A DNA stretch of 45,893 nucleotides, taken from NCBI GenBank assembly GCA_934615645.1, contig CAKTTR010000006.1, positions 1-45,893 of the forward strand, given 5' to 3'. The stretch comes from an uncultured Oscillospiraceae bacterium (lineage in GTDB: Bacteria; Bacillota; Clostridia; Oscillospirales; Oscillospiraceae). Positions 1 through 7,888 of the stretch are shown one piece after another (the first letter of the stretch is position 1; each line of letters begins with the position of its first letter). The notes beneath the pieces were generated by a model. The model saw nothing but the letters and a program-made list of their open reading frames with translations. It had not been told where the DNA came from and ran no database searches. The translations under genes were made by a program, and so were the position numbers.

Positions 1-39
1 CTAGTTTCTGAGTTTACCTCATTTCCTTTCTTTTCAACC

Positions 40-97
40 GGGTGCGGGCCCAAAAACCCGCACCCAACCCCCTCCGGCACTTGCCGCCGGAGGGGGT
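40..97. terminator. Two tandem GC-rich hairpins at the window edge
   Basis: Two inverted repeats follow one another: arms 40-48/57-65 (9 bp, GGGTGCGGG) and arms 67-78/86-97 (12 bp, perfect). Neither has a long T-run after it. They probably end transcription of a gene lying to the left of the window. Positions 1-39 hold no recognisable feature. Confidence 0.45.
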
Positions 98-120
98 CTC
101 TCTATGCTCCCGGGGATAGC

Positions 121-168
121 AGAAAAATACCGCCGCATCTTCCGCAAAGGCTGCGGAGGATGCGGCGG
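121..168 (-). terminator. Rho-independent terminator of the methyltransferase gene
   Basis: A perfect 16-bp inverted repeat (130-145 with 153-168) lies just past the stop codon of the minus-strand methyltransferase gene. On the minus strand it is followed by a T-run (the A-run at 122-126 of the plus strand). The plus strand also has five Ts after it, so it may work in both directions. Confidence 0.8.
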
Positions 169-184
169 CCGTGGTTTTTCGGGG

Positions 185-1075
185 TCATACGGCGTGTGTG
201 ATGCGGCGGTCCCAGAGGAGCCAGCCGTAGCGGCACATGGTGCGGCAGGGAATGCAGCCATCGGCGTCTGCGTGGGCGGCCAGGTCCGCCGCAAGGCGCG
301 GCAGGAGCACATCCGGGTCGCCCGGTACGCGGTAGCGGCGCAGAATATCCTGCGCCAGGGCTTCGTCCGCGGCGGAGCGCGTGGAGAGCTGCTCTGTGTG
401 ATAGGCGACCACAGGGAAGCGGCCCTGGAGCCAGAGAAGATTCAGCAGCGCATAGAAATTCCGCCCGTTTCGGCGGACAGAAAAGCTGCCCGGCGGGCAG
501 AGCCGCGCCAGGGCGGCCTCTGCAATATCGTCTGTCGCCTGGACAAAGCTGCTGGTGCAGCAGTAGGCCCGGCTGGCTTGCTCCAGACGGGCAAGGTCCC
601 GCGCACTGCTGAGGGCAGGCGTCTGGGCGGCGAAGACCAGGTCAAATGCACCGTCCCAGTCAGGCGCATTGAGATCAAGCACCGTAAAATCGGCCTGCAG
701 GAAGCGAAGATTCTCCCGCCCTGTCCGGGCAGCGTGGGCCTGCGCGCTGCGCAGCATCCGGGGCGAAAGATCGACGGCGGTGACCTGGGCGCAGGTCCGG
801 GAAAATTCGACAGCAAAGCGCCCCATGCCGCAGCCGATGTCCAGCACGGTATCCCGCGGGCCGAGTAGCCCATGGTCGCGGAGAAACGCAGCCATCGCGG
901 CGACGCGGGTGTCATAGGCGGCAAGCTTGGCGTCGCTTTCCAAAAGCTCCCGCTCCCAGGCAGCGGCGCGAGCATCCCAGTCGGCGCTCGAGTAGCTACA
1001 GGCGGCGTTTTTATCCCGTTTGAGCAGTGCGGCAAATTGGGCTTGCAGCGCTGCGGGGTCCCAGTTTGTTGGCAT
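185..1075 (-). CDS. Class I SAM-dependent methyltransferase
   Basis: A 296-residue soluble protein. Motif I of class I methyltransferases (VLDIGCGMGRF, residues 77-87) and the acidic residue after strand 2 (VDLSP, Asp102) show a Rossmann-type SAM-binding domain of the UbiE/Methyltransf_11 group. The N-terminal 60 residues and the roughly 120-residue Cys/Arg-rich C-terminal part have no motif I recognise, so the substrate is unknown. The start is an ATG behind a good GGAGGG ribosome site, with a well-spaced promoter just upstream. The gene appears monocistronic, with its own promoter and terminator. Family assignment is secure; whether it acts on a small molecule, RNA or protein cannot be told from sequence. 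Confidence 0.85.
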   Translation of the reverse strand: MPTNWDPAALQAQFAALLKRDKNAACSYSSADWDARAAAWERELLESDAKLAAYDTRVAAMAAFLRDHGLLGPRDTVLDIGCGMGRFAVEFSRTCAQVTAVDLSPRMLRSAQAHAARTGRENLRFLQADFTVLDLNAPDWDGAFDLVFAAQTPALSSARDLARLEQASRAYCCTSSFVQATDDIAEAALARLCPPGSFSVRRNGRNFYALLNLLWLQGRFPVVAYHTEQLSTRSAADEALAQDILRRYRVPGDPDVLLPRLAADLAAHADADGCIPCRTMCRYGWLLWDRRITHAV

Positions 1076-1107
1076 AGCGGTGTCCCTCCGTGATGTTTCT
1101 TACTGCT

Positions 1108-1136
1108 ACTATACCGGAATCCGCGCCGCAACGCAA
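1108..1136 (-). promoter_or_regulatory. Sigma-A promoter of the methyltransferase gene
   Basis: On the minus strand TTGCGT (1131-1136) and TATAGT (1108-1113) are separated by exactly 17 bp. The -35 box begins about 10 bp after the T-run of the preceding terminator, so the two signals are packed together. Confidence 0.6.
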
Positions 1137-1144
1137 CAAAAACC

Positions 1145-1177
1145 GCCAAAAAACGCGCCCGGTTTAGACGGGCGCGT
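1145..1177 (-). terminator. Rho-independent terminator downstream of the Na/Pi cotransporter
   Basis: Arms CGCGCCCG/CGGGCGCG (1154-1161 and 1169-1176) with a 7-nt loop are followed on the minus strand by six Ts (1148-1153). It lies 250 bp past the cotransporter stop codon. A near-copy of the hairpin (22 of 24 bases) overlaps that stop codon at 1414-1437. Confidence 0.75.
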
Positions 1178-1437
1178 CAGAATCTCAAAAAGCCTCGCAG
1201 AGTTTGCGCCGCGCACGGCGCAAATGAAGTCAAAAACATTTTTTCCGGCGGCGTGTACGTCGGGAAAAATACTTCTCGCCCTGCAAGTGTGGAATTTTCA
1301 CGCCAACGGGCGTGAAAATTATGCGCGCAGCAGGGTGCAATCCCCTCAAACGAGATCCCAGCGAAGCGGATCTCGTTTGAGAGCTTGTCAAAAATGTTTT
1401 TTTGACAAGCTCTCACGCCCGGTTTAAACGGGCGCGT
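1153..1437. repeat. Hairpin array flanked by near-identical ends (possible miniature repeat element)
   Basis: Seven inverted repeats stand almost end to end. Arms are: 1154-1161/1169-1176; 1203-1211/1216-1224 (9 bp); 1238-1247/1261-1270 (one mismatch); 1293-1304/1309-1320 (12 bp perfect); 1346-1358/1368-1380 (13 bp perfect); 1378-1394/1399-1415 (17 bp perfect, 4-nt loop); 1416-1421/1429-1434. The two outermost hairpins match at 22 of 24 positions, as if an element of about 260 bp had entered a terminator and left it duplicated. No open reading frame here looks genuine. Being part of a dispersed family is an inference that needs a genome search. Confidence 0.6.
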
Positions 1438-3178
1438 TGGCTGCGGGCAGCGGATATTTTTCGGCGTAGGCGTCATAGCGCTGGCGGAAGGCGGCGCTAT
1501 TTTTCTGGGCGCGCTGGGCCTGGTGGGTCGGCAGCAGGGAGGCGTCTGTCACGGCGCTGGCGATATTGGCGCAGTGGGCGGCGACGCGCTCCAGGGCGGT
1601 GAGCAGATCGGCCCAGACAAAGCCTGCTTCGACGCTGCAGTGCCCCTGCTGCATCCGCGCAATGTGACGCATCCGCAGCTCCTCCTTGCGCTGGCAGACC
1701 ACCTCGGAAAGGGGCAGCACCGCGGCTGCGGCATCCAGCTCCTGGCGGCAGTAGGCGGAGAGCGTCAGCTGCAGTAGCTCTGTCACGGCGCGGCTGATGC
1801 AGCCCAGGTCCGTGGCTGCCTGCGGCGACAGGGCCAGGTGCTTATCGTGCAGCTCCTGGGCGGCGGCGATAAGGTTGACGCTGTGATCACCGATGCGCTC
1901 TAAATCGCCGATGACCCGGAGAATCTGGGCGGACCCGGCGCTGATGGCCTGGCCCGGCCGTTGGGCGCTGAGCTTGACGAGATAGGTGCTGATGAGGTCC
2001 TCATCCCGGTCCGTCTGGCGCTCCAGCTGGCGGACGGTATCCGGCAGGGCCGGGTCGAAGCGTGCCAGGCAGGCCAGGGCATTCTGCAGGGCGGAGGCGG
2101 CGTCGTCTGCCATCTGGCAGGAGAGGGCACGGCAGCGCTCCAGGGCGACAGCGGGGGTGGCCAGCAGGCGCGTATCGAGGGCCACCGTCGATTCCTTGGC
2201 AGGGCCGTCGGGGACCAGCCGGTAGGCCAGCTGCTCCAGAAGCCCGGTGGCGGGATACAGCAGCGCGGTACACAGCAGGTTAAAAGCGGAGTGGACCGTA
2301 GCGATCCCGGCCAGCGTCGCGCTTTCGGATAAGATCGCCGGGGCAAACAGCGCCCGGACGAAGCAAAAAACGCTGAGCCAGACGATGGAGCCGATGACAT
2401 TGAAGCTGAGATGGACCATGGCCGCCCGCTTTGCGTTTTTGTTCGTACCGAAGGAGGCCAGAATGGCGGTGATGCACGTGCCGATGTTCTGCCCCATGAT
2501 GATGGGGATCGCCGCGGCGTAGCTGATCTGCCCCGTCCCCGCTAAAGCCTGCAAAATGCCGACGGAGGCGGAGCTGGACTGGATGATCGCCGTCAGGATC
2601 GCCCCGGCCAGGACGCCGAGAATGGTGTTCTGGAATAATAAGAAGAGGTGCCGGAAGGCGGGCACATCCGCTAGACCCGCGACGGCGCCGCTCATGGTCT
2701 CCATGCCGTACATCAGTGTCGCAAAGCCGAGCAGGATCGTGCCGGTGTCCTTTCGCTTGCTGTCGGAGCAGAAGAGGAAGAGCACGATGCCAATGAGGGC
2801 GAGAATCGGCGTGAAGGAGGAGGGCTTGAGCAGCTGGAGCAGCAGGCTCTGGCCGGTGATCCCCGCCAGGCTCAAAAGCCAGGCGGTGACTGTCGTGCCA
2901 ATGTTTGCGCCCATGATGACATAAATCGCCTGGCGCAGCCGCATCAGCCCCGAATTGACGAAGCCGACGACCATAACGGTGGTGGCGGAGGAGCTTTGGA
3001 TGACGGCGGTGACGCCGAGGCCGGTCAGAAGGCCGGTGAATTTATGGGAGGTCATCCGCTCCAACAGGGTCTGCAGGCGGCTGCCCGCCCGGCGTTCCAG
3101 CGCCTGCCCCATAATCTGCATCCCGAACAGGAACAGACAGAGCCCGCCGAGTAACGTTAAAAAGTCGAAGATATCCAT
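1424..3178 (-). CDS. Na+/phosphate cotransporter family protein with PhoU-like C-terminal domain
   Basis: A 584-residue membrane protein of the NptA/YjbB type. The N-terminal half carries the family's inverted repeat: QSSSATT (about residues 61-67) with MGANIGT (89-95), then QSSSAS (about 200-205) with MGQNIGT (228-234). These segments bind Na+ and the anion. Residues from about 340 to 545 are helical and resemble PhoU, as in full-length bacterial members. The family imports or exports phosphate with sodium; the true substrate here is untested. No pst or pho genes are nearby. The ATG start has a GGGAGATG ribosome site. The last codons (Asn-Ala-Pro-Val-stop) lie inside the first hairpin of the array at 1153-1437, so the C-terminal end may have been set by that element. 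Confidence 0.92.
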   Translation of the reverse strand: MDIFDFLTLLGGLCLFLFGMQIMGQALERRAGSRLQTLLERMTSHKFTGLLTGLGVTAVIQSSSATTVMVVGFVNSGLMRLRQAIYVIMGANIGTTVTAWLLSLAGITGQSLLLQLLKPSSFTPILALIGIVLFLFCSDSKRKDTGTILLGFATLMYGMETMSGAVAGLADVPAFRHLFLLFQNTILGVLAGAILTAIIQSSSASVGILQALAGTGQISYAAAIPIIMGQNIGTCITAILASFGTNKNAKRAAMVHLSFNVIGSIVWLSVFCFVRALFAPAILSESATLAGIATVHSAFNLLCTALLYPATGLLEQLAYRLVPDGPAKESTVALDTRLLATPAVALERCRALSCQMADDAASALQNALACLARFDPALPDTVRQLERQTDRDEDLISTYLVKLSAQRPGQAISAGSAQILRVIGDLERIGDHSVNLIAAAQELHDKHLALSPQAATDLGCISRAVTELLQLTLSAYCRQELDAAAAVLPLSEVVCQRKEELRMRHIARMQQGHCSVEAGFVWADLLTALERVAAHCANIASAVTDASLLPTHQAQRAQKNSAAFRQRYDAYAEKYPLPAANAPV

Positions 3179-3232
3179 ACTGCATCTCCCGCTGTGTTTT
3201 TCTGAATTTAACCGGCTGGGCCGATCAATGCT

Positions 3233-3241
3233 ATTGTAACA
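3233..3241 (-). promoter_or_regulatory. Possible extended -10 promoter of the Na/Pi cotransporter
   Basis: On the minus strand TGT-TACAAT forms an extended -10 box about 55 bp upstream of the start. A TTGACA lies further up, but the spacing (21 bp) is too long for a normal -35, so the extended -10 reading is preferred. Confidence 0.35.
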
Positions 3242-3313
3242 GGCAGGTCGTTAAGATTTTGTCAAGATGCGGCGAAGCGGCGGGAGGATTGTGTAAACAA
3301 TGTGAAATCTGCG

Positions 3314-3352
3314 TAAAATCCGCCCCGCACCAGGAAACCTGGTGCGGGGCGG
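3314..3352 (-). terminator. Terminator of the yfbR-cysE-homocysteine methyltransferase operon
   Basis: A perfect 15-bp inverted repeat (3320-3334 with 3338-3352, 3-nt loop) begins 15 bp after the last stop codon of the operon. It is followed on the minus strand by ATTTT. Confidence 0.75.
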
Positions 3353-3366
3353 TCAAAAGGGCGGCG

Positions 3367-4230
3367 TTAGAGCGTGGCGCAGTATGCCGCGCGCAGCTTT
3401 TCGATATAGGCCGGGGTCGTGCCGCAGCAGCCGCCGATGACGCGGGCGCCTGCCTGGAGCAGCGTACCCATGGAGCGGGCGAAATGGTCGGCGTCCATGC
3501 TGTAGTGAACGCTGCCGTCGTCGCCGATCTCCGGCATCCCGGCGTTGGGCTTGGCCAGGATGGGGATGGCAGCGTGAGCTGCCATGGTACGGATCATCGC
3601 CTCCATCTGGTCCGGCCCGACGGAGCAGTTGACGCCGACGGCGTCGGCCCCCAGGGCCTCCAGGACCTCGGCCGCGTCTGCTGCACCACCGCCAAAGAAC
3701 GCTTGGCCGTCGGCGGCAAAGGAGAGGCTGCACAGGACCGGCAGCTCGCAGAGCATCCGGACAGCTTCCAGCGCGGCCTGGGTCTCCTCCAGGCCCATCA
3801 TCGTCTCGATGACGAAGAGGTCGACACCGGCGTCCAGCAGCGCCTGGGCTTGCTCGGTGTAAAGGTCGATGAGTTCGCCGTAGTCGGCAGGCTTGCCGAT
3901 GGTTGTCATATCCCCGGCGACGAAGGCGCGGCCTCCGGCGGCTTGCCGGCTGAGGGCGACCAGGTCCCGGTTGATCGCGGCCAGATCCCCGGCAAGGTCA
4001 TACATACCGAGGCTGACGCGGTTGGCGCCAAAGGTCGGCGCGTAGATGATCTGGGACCCAGCCTGGACATATTCGGCTTGGAGGGCGATGACGATATCCG
4101 GGTGCTCCAGTGCCCACTGCTCGGCGCAGACACCCCGGGGGCGCCCCCGCAGCATCAGGTTTGAGCCCGTCGCGCCGTCCAGCAGGACGGGGCCGCGGGC
4201 GGCCAGGGCGGCAAATTCTTCTTGCGTCAT
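3367..4230 (-). CDS. Homocysteine S-methyltransferase family protein
   Basis: A 287-residue cytosolic TIM-barrel enzyme, the length of a stand-alone Hcy-binding module (Pfam S-methyl_trans). The three zinc-binding cysteines are visible: Cys202 in VNCSVGP and Cys268-Cys269 in GGCCGT. The N-terminal LLDGATGSNL fits the homocysteine domain of MetH and of MmuM/BHMT. It would transfer a methyl group to homocysteine to form methionine. The donor (S-methylmethionine, or methylcobalamin on a separate corrinoid protein, as in split MetH systems) is not shown by sequence. The start ATG overlaps the cysE stop by 4 bp (ATGA), so translation is coupled. Pairing with serine acetyltransferase supports a role in sulphur amino-acid synthesis. 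Confidence 0.88.
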   Translation of the reverse strand: MTQEEFAALAARGPVLLDGATGSNLMLRGRPRGVCAEQWALEHPDIVIALQAEYVQAGSQIIYAPTFGANRVSLGMYDLAGDLAAINRDLVALSRQAAGGRAFVAGDMTTIGKPADYGELIDLYTEQAQALLDAGVDLFVIETMMGLEETQAALEAVRMLCELPVLCSLSFAADGQAFFGGGAADAAEVLEALGADAVGVNCSVGPDQMEAMIRTMAAHAAIPILAKPNAGMPEIGDDGSVHYSMDADHFARSMGTLLQAGARVIGGCCGTTPAYIEKLRAAYCATL

Positions 4231-5105
4231 GTGGTCTCCTCCTGTTTTGCGTTGCGGAAATGCAGCTCCGGTGCTTTGATCGTGACGCGGGTGGCGTCCT
4301 TGACAGATTCAGTGATGAACGTGTTGCCGCCGATGACGGTATTGGCGCCGATGACCGTCTCGCCGCCCAGGATCGTCGCCCCGGCGTAGATCGTGACATG
4401 GTCGCCTACGGTGGGATGCCGCTGGCCGGGGACGGAGTCATGCCCGCCCCGGGGGGAGAGGGCGCCCAGCGTTGCGCCCTGGTACATCTTGACATGGTCG
4501 CCGATGATCGTCGTCTCGCCGACGACGATGCCGGTCCCGTGGTCGATGAAGAAGTATTCGCCGATGGTCGCGCCGGGGTTGATGTCGATGCCGGTGTGGT
4601 CGTGGGCGTATTCGGTCATCATCCGGGGGATCATGGGGATCTGCATGCGATAGAGCACGTGGGCGATGCGGTAGACAAAGATGGCGTAGAAGCCGGGGTA
4701 GGAGAAGATGACCTCCTGCTTGGAGGTCGCGGCCGGGTCGCCGTCAAAGTTGGCGGTTAGGTCCTTCCAAAGCAACTGCTGAATCTCGGGCAGCTGCTGC
4801 AGCAGCTGATTGGCCGCGTCGGCAGCGCCGTCGTCTGTGCAGGCGCCGGTGGCCCGGGCGATCTGCTCGGTCAGCTTTTCCGCCAGCTCCTGCAGCAGTA
4901 GGGCGCTGTACTGGGCGGGCGGCAGGCGCAGCAGCTGCGCGTCGCCGAAATAGGCGGGGAAGAGAAGCTTTTGCAAAAGCTCTAAAATCGCGATGACGGA
5001 CGCCCGGTCTGGCAGGCAGAGGCGTTGACCGTACATGGGGACCTCCGCCGTCTCGTAATTCTGAGCGATCTGCGCCGCGATCTCGTTGATCGTTTTGTTA
5101 TCCAT
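4227..5105 (-). CDS. cysE: Serine O-acetyltransferase
   Basis: A 292-residue soluble enzyme that acetylates L-serine from acetyl-CoA, the first step of cysteine synthesis. Residues 1-130 are a helical N-terminal domain, longer than in short Bacillus-type CysE and similar to the long form called EpsC in some databases. Residues 165-285 form the hexapeptide left-handed beta helix (repeats such as GATIGEY, GTGIVVGE, GATILGGE). IDHGTG contains the catalytic Asp-His pair (Asp188, His189). A consensus AGGAGGT lies 8 nt before the ATG. It is the middle gene of a three-gene unit, 28 bp after yfbR and overlapping the methyltransferase gene. No T-box or CymR-type site is obvious upstream. Confidence 0.93.
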   Translation of the reverse strand: MDNKTINEIAAQIAQNYETAEVPMYGQRLCLPDRASVIAILELLQKLLFPAYFGDAQLLRLPPAQYSALLLQELAEKLTEQIARATGACTDDGAADAANQLLQQLPEIQQLLWKDLTANFDGDPAATSKQEVIFSYPGFYAIFVYRIAHVLYRMQIPMIPRMMTEYAHDHTGIDINPGATIGEYFFIDHGTGIVVGETTIIGDHVKMYQGATLGALSPRGGHDSVPGQRHPTVGDHVTIYAGATILGGETVIGANTVIGGNTFITESVKDATRVTIKAPELHFRNAKQEETT

Positions 5106-5133
5106 AAAAAAGACCTCCTAAATGCGGCGTGGT

Positions 5134-5715
5134 TTATTCCAATTCATCCAGATTCAACTGGAAGGCGGGCAGGCAATTGGCCAGGAACCAATCGACCTCC
5201 GGCAGCTGCATCTGGTCCAGCGCCCGCCGGGTCTGCTTTGCGGCGGACTCAAATTCCAGGTTGCCCGCCTTGAGCTCCTCAATACATTTAATATGAGCTG
5301 AGAGCTTATCGGCCGCCTTGACCAGCGCGCCAGTGGCAGGGTCGGATTCCAAAACGAAGGGGGCGTAGCTGGGCTGCAGCGCCGGCGGCAGCATTTGCAG
5401 CAGCTTTTCGCCGCTGACCCGCTCGACCTGCTTATAGGCGTCTTTGATTTCGGGGTTGAAGTATTTGACCGGCGTCGGCAGATCGCCGGTGAGGATCTCC
5501 GGCACGTCGTGGAACAGCGCCGCTGTGGCGCAGCGCTCCGGGTCGGCCTCGCCGCCCAGGATATCCCGCCGGATGAGAGCCAGCGCGTGGGCCAGCACAG
5601 CGACCATATGGCTGTGTTCCTGAATATTCTCTGAAAATGTGTTGCGCATCAGCCCCCAACGGGTGATATACCGCATCCGGGAGATCCATGCATAAAATTG
5701 ATAAGCCTTTTCCAT
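5134..5715 (-). CDS. yfbR: YfbR-type HD-domain 5'-deoxynucleotidase
   Basis: A 193-residue HD-superfamily phosphohydrolase. The metal ligands of YfbR can be read in order: His34 (QEHSH), His69-Asp70 (LFHDVPE), Glu73 and Asp78 (TGDLPTP), and a later Asp in KAADKLS. The sequence LTGDLPTPVKY is typical of YfbR rather than of general HD proteins. E. coli YfbR removes phosphate from deoxyribonucleoside 5'-monophosphates. It is first in the operon with cysE and the homocysteine methyltransferase. The metabolic link is unclear, and co-transcription may be incidental. It has its own promoter, divergent from the DUF2207 gene. Confidence 0.87.
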   Translation of the reverse strand: MEKAYQFYAWISRMRYITRWGLMRNTFSENIQEHSHMVAVLAHALALIRRDILGGEADPERCATAALFHDVPEILTGDLPTPVKYFNPEIKDAYKQVERVSGEKLLQMLPPALQPSYAPFVLESDPATGALVKAADKLSAHIKCIEELKAGNLEFESAAKQTRRALDQMQLPEVDWFLANCLPAFQLNLDELE

Positions 5716-5739
5716 CGTCGATCCGCACCTTTCTTCGAT

Positions 5740-5768
5740 ATCTTATCACAGTCTGATTTTAAAGTAAA
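5740..5768 (-). promoter_or_regulatory. Promoter of the yfbR-cysE operon
   Basis: On the minus strand TTTACT (5763-5768) and TAAGAT (5740-5745) are 17 bp apart. The boxes end about 25 bp before the yfbR start. Confidence 0.5.
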
Positions 5769-5795
5769 TGGCAATTCCAAATCCCGGCAGTTTCG

Positions 5796-5824
5796 TTGCA
5801 ATTTCCGCCGTTGTGGTGTAGAAT
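5796..5824 (+). promoter_or_regulatory. Promoter of the DUF2207 gene
   Basis: TTGCAA (5796-5801) and TAGAAT (5819-5824) have a 17-bp spacer and lie 27 bp before the start codon. The promoter is divergent from that of yfbR. Confidence 0.6.
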
Positions 5825-5850
5825 AACAAAAAAGAGAGAAAGGCGGTGCG

Positions 5851-7617
5851 ATGCCGGTGAAATATCTCAGAAAAGCCCTGCTGGGGCTGGCCCTGGCGCT
5901 GCTGCTTTGCGTGGGCGCCGGTGCTTATACCTTTTCGTCCGTGGACGGTGTCTGTGACGTGGACACCAGCGGGACCTGCCGCTTTACCGTCTCCGGCGTG
6001 ATTGACTTTGCCGAACCGGTGACGGAGTTTTCCATCCCCCTGGGGGAGCATGTCAGCGGCGCTTCGGCGGAGATCTATGCGACGTCGGTGCGGAAGGAAA
6101 ACGGCGTCAGCGCCCTAGTCTTTACCCGGGAGGCGGGGTTCTCCGGGCAGATGAATGTCACCTGGTCCTATACAATCCACAATACGGTGACGGAGAATGG
6201 AAAGAGCCAGATATTTTCCGTCCCGCTGCTGGCAGCCCAGGGCGGCGATGTGGCCAAGCTTTCCTATACCGTGAAGCTGCCGAAAGAGTTTTCTGCCAGC
6301 CCGGTCTTTTCCAGTGGGTACTACGCCGATGGGATCGACAATTATATGGATATTGCTGTCGAGGGTGGTGCAATTACCGCGACGGTTAAGCAAAAGCTGC
6401 TGGCTGGGGATGCGCTGAATCTCAGTCTGGATCTGGATGCGGGGTATTTTTCTATGCGCCATGTTGCAGGTCGGACGCTCCTGGCAGACCGGCTGCTGCT
6501 CATTGCCTGCTGGGTCTTGGCGCTGCTGCTCTGGTTCTTCAAGATGCGCTACCGTCTGCCCAAGCCGGGCAGCCAGACCCGTCCGCCCGCGGGGGCCAAT
6601 GCCGGGGTCATGCGTTGTATTTTGGCTGGTGATACGCCGGAGCTTGCGCTGATGGCAGCGGATTGGGCTGCCAACGGGTATATGACAATCATCCGCCGCG
6701 CCGATGGGACTTGTTGCTTGCATCGCCGTATGGTCATGGGAAATGAGCGGGAGAGCTATGAGACGAAGATTTTTCAGGCGCTGTTTTCCAAGGGGGATAC
6801 GGTGGAGGTGCCGGGGCGGCGGTATAGATCTGTGGCGCAGTATGCGCCGAAGCCGGCGCTACACTTCTGGGCGCAGCGACTGTTTCGAAAAAATGCGGTT
6901 AGCCCGCTGTTTTTGCGGTTGGTTTGCCTGGCGGCGGGTTTGGCGGCCAGTTTGGCGACGGCAGATCTGGCTATCCCCAGCGGCCCGGTGCGGCTGCTGG
7001 CGGTGATTCCCATCACGCTGGTGGGCGGCGGCCTGTTCTGGTTGGTCCAGGCGGGGGCGCTGCGGCTGCTGCATCGCGGCGCGCGGCGGCAGCGCCTGTG
7101 CGCCCTGGGCTGCGCTGTACTGCTGGAGCTGGGCGGCGCGCTGGCTGGCTGCGGCGGCGTGATGCTGGCGGCGCTGGCGCTACAGCTGGCGCTTGGTGTG
7201 CTGCTGCTTTTCGGCGTGCAGCGCAGCGGCAATGGGGTGGCGATGCTGGAGCAGAGCTTATCGCTTTACCGCTACCTGCGGGGCCTGCGGGCCGGGGACG
7301 CAGAAAAGCTGCAGGGGCAGGCCAGCCAGTATTTTTACAGGATGCTGCCCTATGCCGAATCCCTGGGCCTGGGGCGGCGCTTCGCGGCGGCGTTTTCCAG
7401 CGTGACGCTGGAGCCCTGCGGCTGGTATGAGGCGGATGGCACGCTGCTGCCCGGCAGCCTGGCATTTTATGAGGAATTTCACAGCTGCATGCAGCAGCTG
7501 CAGGCGGCGCCTCCGCAGGAACGGCGTCCGCGCCCAGCGCGGAAGCGTCTCGCGCGCAAGCGGCCCGCCCCGGCAAAGCGGCGCCGCGGCGGCACCCAGC
7601 GGTCTGCGCGGCCTTGA
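5851..7617 (+). CDS. DUF2207-type membrane protein with signal peptide
   Basis: A 588-residue envelope protein of unproven function. Residues 1-25 are a signal peptide (basic start, Leu/Ala-rich core, cleavage near GAGA-YTF). Residues 26-205 form a Thr/Ser-rich beta domain expected outside the cell. A membrane segment follows near residues 211-230, then a cytoplasmic part, with more hydrophobic segments near 350-372, 378-395 and 410-455. Close to the C-terminus FYRMLPYAESLGLG matches the conserved end of the DUF2207 family. The final 35 residues are strongly basic (many Arg, Lys, Pro), an unusual tail that may bind RNA or acidic lipids. It appears monocistronic with its own promoter. DUF2207 proteins have no established biochemical role. 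Confidence 0.78.
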   Translation: MPVKYLRKALLGLALALLLCVGAGAYTFSSVDGVCDVDTSGTCRFTVSGVIDFAEPVTEFSIPLGEHVSGASAEIYATSVRKENGVSALVFTREAGFSGQMNVTWSYTIHNTVTENGKSQIFSVPLLAAQGGDVAKLSYTVKLPKEFSASPVFSSGYYADGIDNYMDIAVEGGAITATVKQKLLAGDALNLSLDLDAGYFSMRHVAGRTLLADRLLLIACWVLALLLWFFKMRYRLPKPGSQTRPPAGANAGVMRCILAGDTPELALMAADWAANGYMTIIRRADGTCCLHRRMVMGNERESYETKIFQALFSKGDTVEVPGRRYRSVAQYAPKPALHFWAQRLFRKNAVSPLFLRLVCLAAGLAASLATADLAIPSGPVRLLAVIPITLVGGGLFWLVQAGALRLLHRGARRQRLCALGCAVLLELGGALAGCGGVMLAALALQLALGVLLLFGVQRSGNGVAMLEQSLSLYRYLRGLRAGDAEKLQGQASQYFYRMLPYAESLGLGRRFAAAFSSVTLEPCGWYEADGTLLPGSLAFYEEFHSCMQQLQAAPPQERRPRPARKRLARKRPAPAKRRRGGTQRSARP

Positions 7618-7628
7618 TAGGATAGATG

Positions 7629-7661
7629 ACCGCCGCAGATGGAAAACCCATCGGCGGCGGT
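7629..7661 (+). terminator. Hairpin after the DUF2207 gene
   Basis: Arms 7629-7636/7654-7661 with an inner stem GATGG/CCATC give a stable hairpin just past the stop codon. There is no T-run, so termination is uncertain. Confidence 0.35.
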
Positions 7662-7676
7662 TGCCAAATCGGATAC

Positions 7677-7716
7677 GGAAAAAAAGAACCCCACACAGCG
7701 CAGCGCTGCATGGGGT
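7677..7716 (-). terminator. Terminator of tRNA-Gly
   Basis: An imperfect 13-bp stem (CCCCA...TGGGG outer arms, about 7690-7715) lies directly after the tRNA 3' end. It is followed on the minus strand by a T-run (the A-run at 7679-7685). Confidence 0.65.
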
Positions 7717-7717
7717 T

Positions 7718-7791
7718 TGGAGCGGGTAATGGGAGTCGAACCCACCTATCAACCTTGGGAAGGTCGCATTCTACCGATGAATTATACCCGC
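7718..7791 (-). tRNA. tRNA-Gly (anticodon CCC)
   Basis: The minus strand folds into a complete cloverleaf: acceptor GCGGGTA/TACCCGC, a 4-bp D stem ATTC/GAAT, anticodon stem CGACC/GGTTG with loop TTCCCAA (anticodon at 7757-7759), and T arm GTGGG-TTCGACT-CCCAT. The 3' CCA is encoded (7718-7720). It reads GGG codons. The CCC isoacceptor is dispensable where tRNA-Gly(UCC) exists, and is more common in high-G+C genomes. It has its own promoter and terminator. Confidence 0.95.
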
Positions 7792-7804
7792 ATAGCTTAC
7801 TATT

Positions 7805-7833
7805 ATAATAGCGAAAGAAACCCGATTCGTCAA
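7805..7833 (-). promoter_or_regulatory. Promoter of tRNA-Gly
   Basis: On the minus strand TTGACG (7828-7833) and TATTAT (7805-7810) are 17 bp apart. Initiation would fall within about 10 bp of the mature 5' end. Confidence 0.7.
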
Positions 7834-7888
7834 TAGGAAAAAGTGTCGGACGGCAAAAAATTTTCCGCCCGCGGAGCATGGAGGACCG

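Noticed and set aside
104..868. Long open reading frame antisense to the methyltransferase gene
   Set aside because: High G+C makes long antisense frames common. It has no family motif, and the minus-strand frame has a clear SAM-binding motif, promoter and terminator.
1177..1476. 99-codon minus-strand frame inside the hairpin array
   Set aside because: It is made almost entirely of inverted-repeat sequence, has no ribosome site and overlaps the cotransporter end. I treat it as non-coding repeat DNA.
3259..4164. Plus-strand frame of 301 codons over the homocysteine methyltransferase gene
   Set aside because: Composition is low-complexity Gly/Asp/Val as expected for a shadow frame. The opposite strand has the zinc-site cysteines and operon overlaps.
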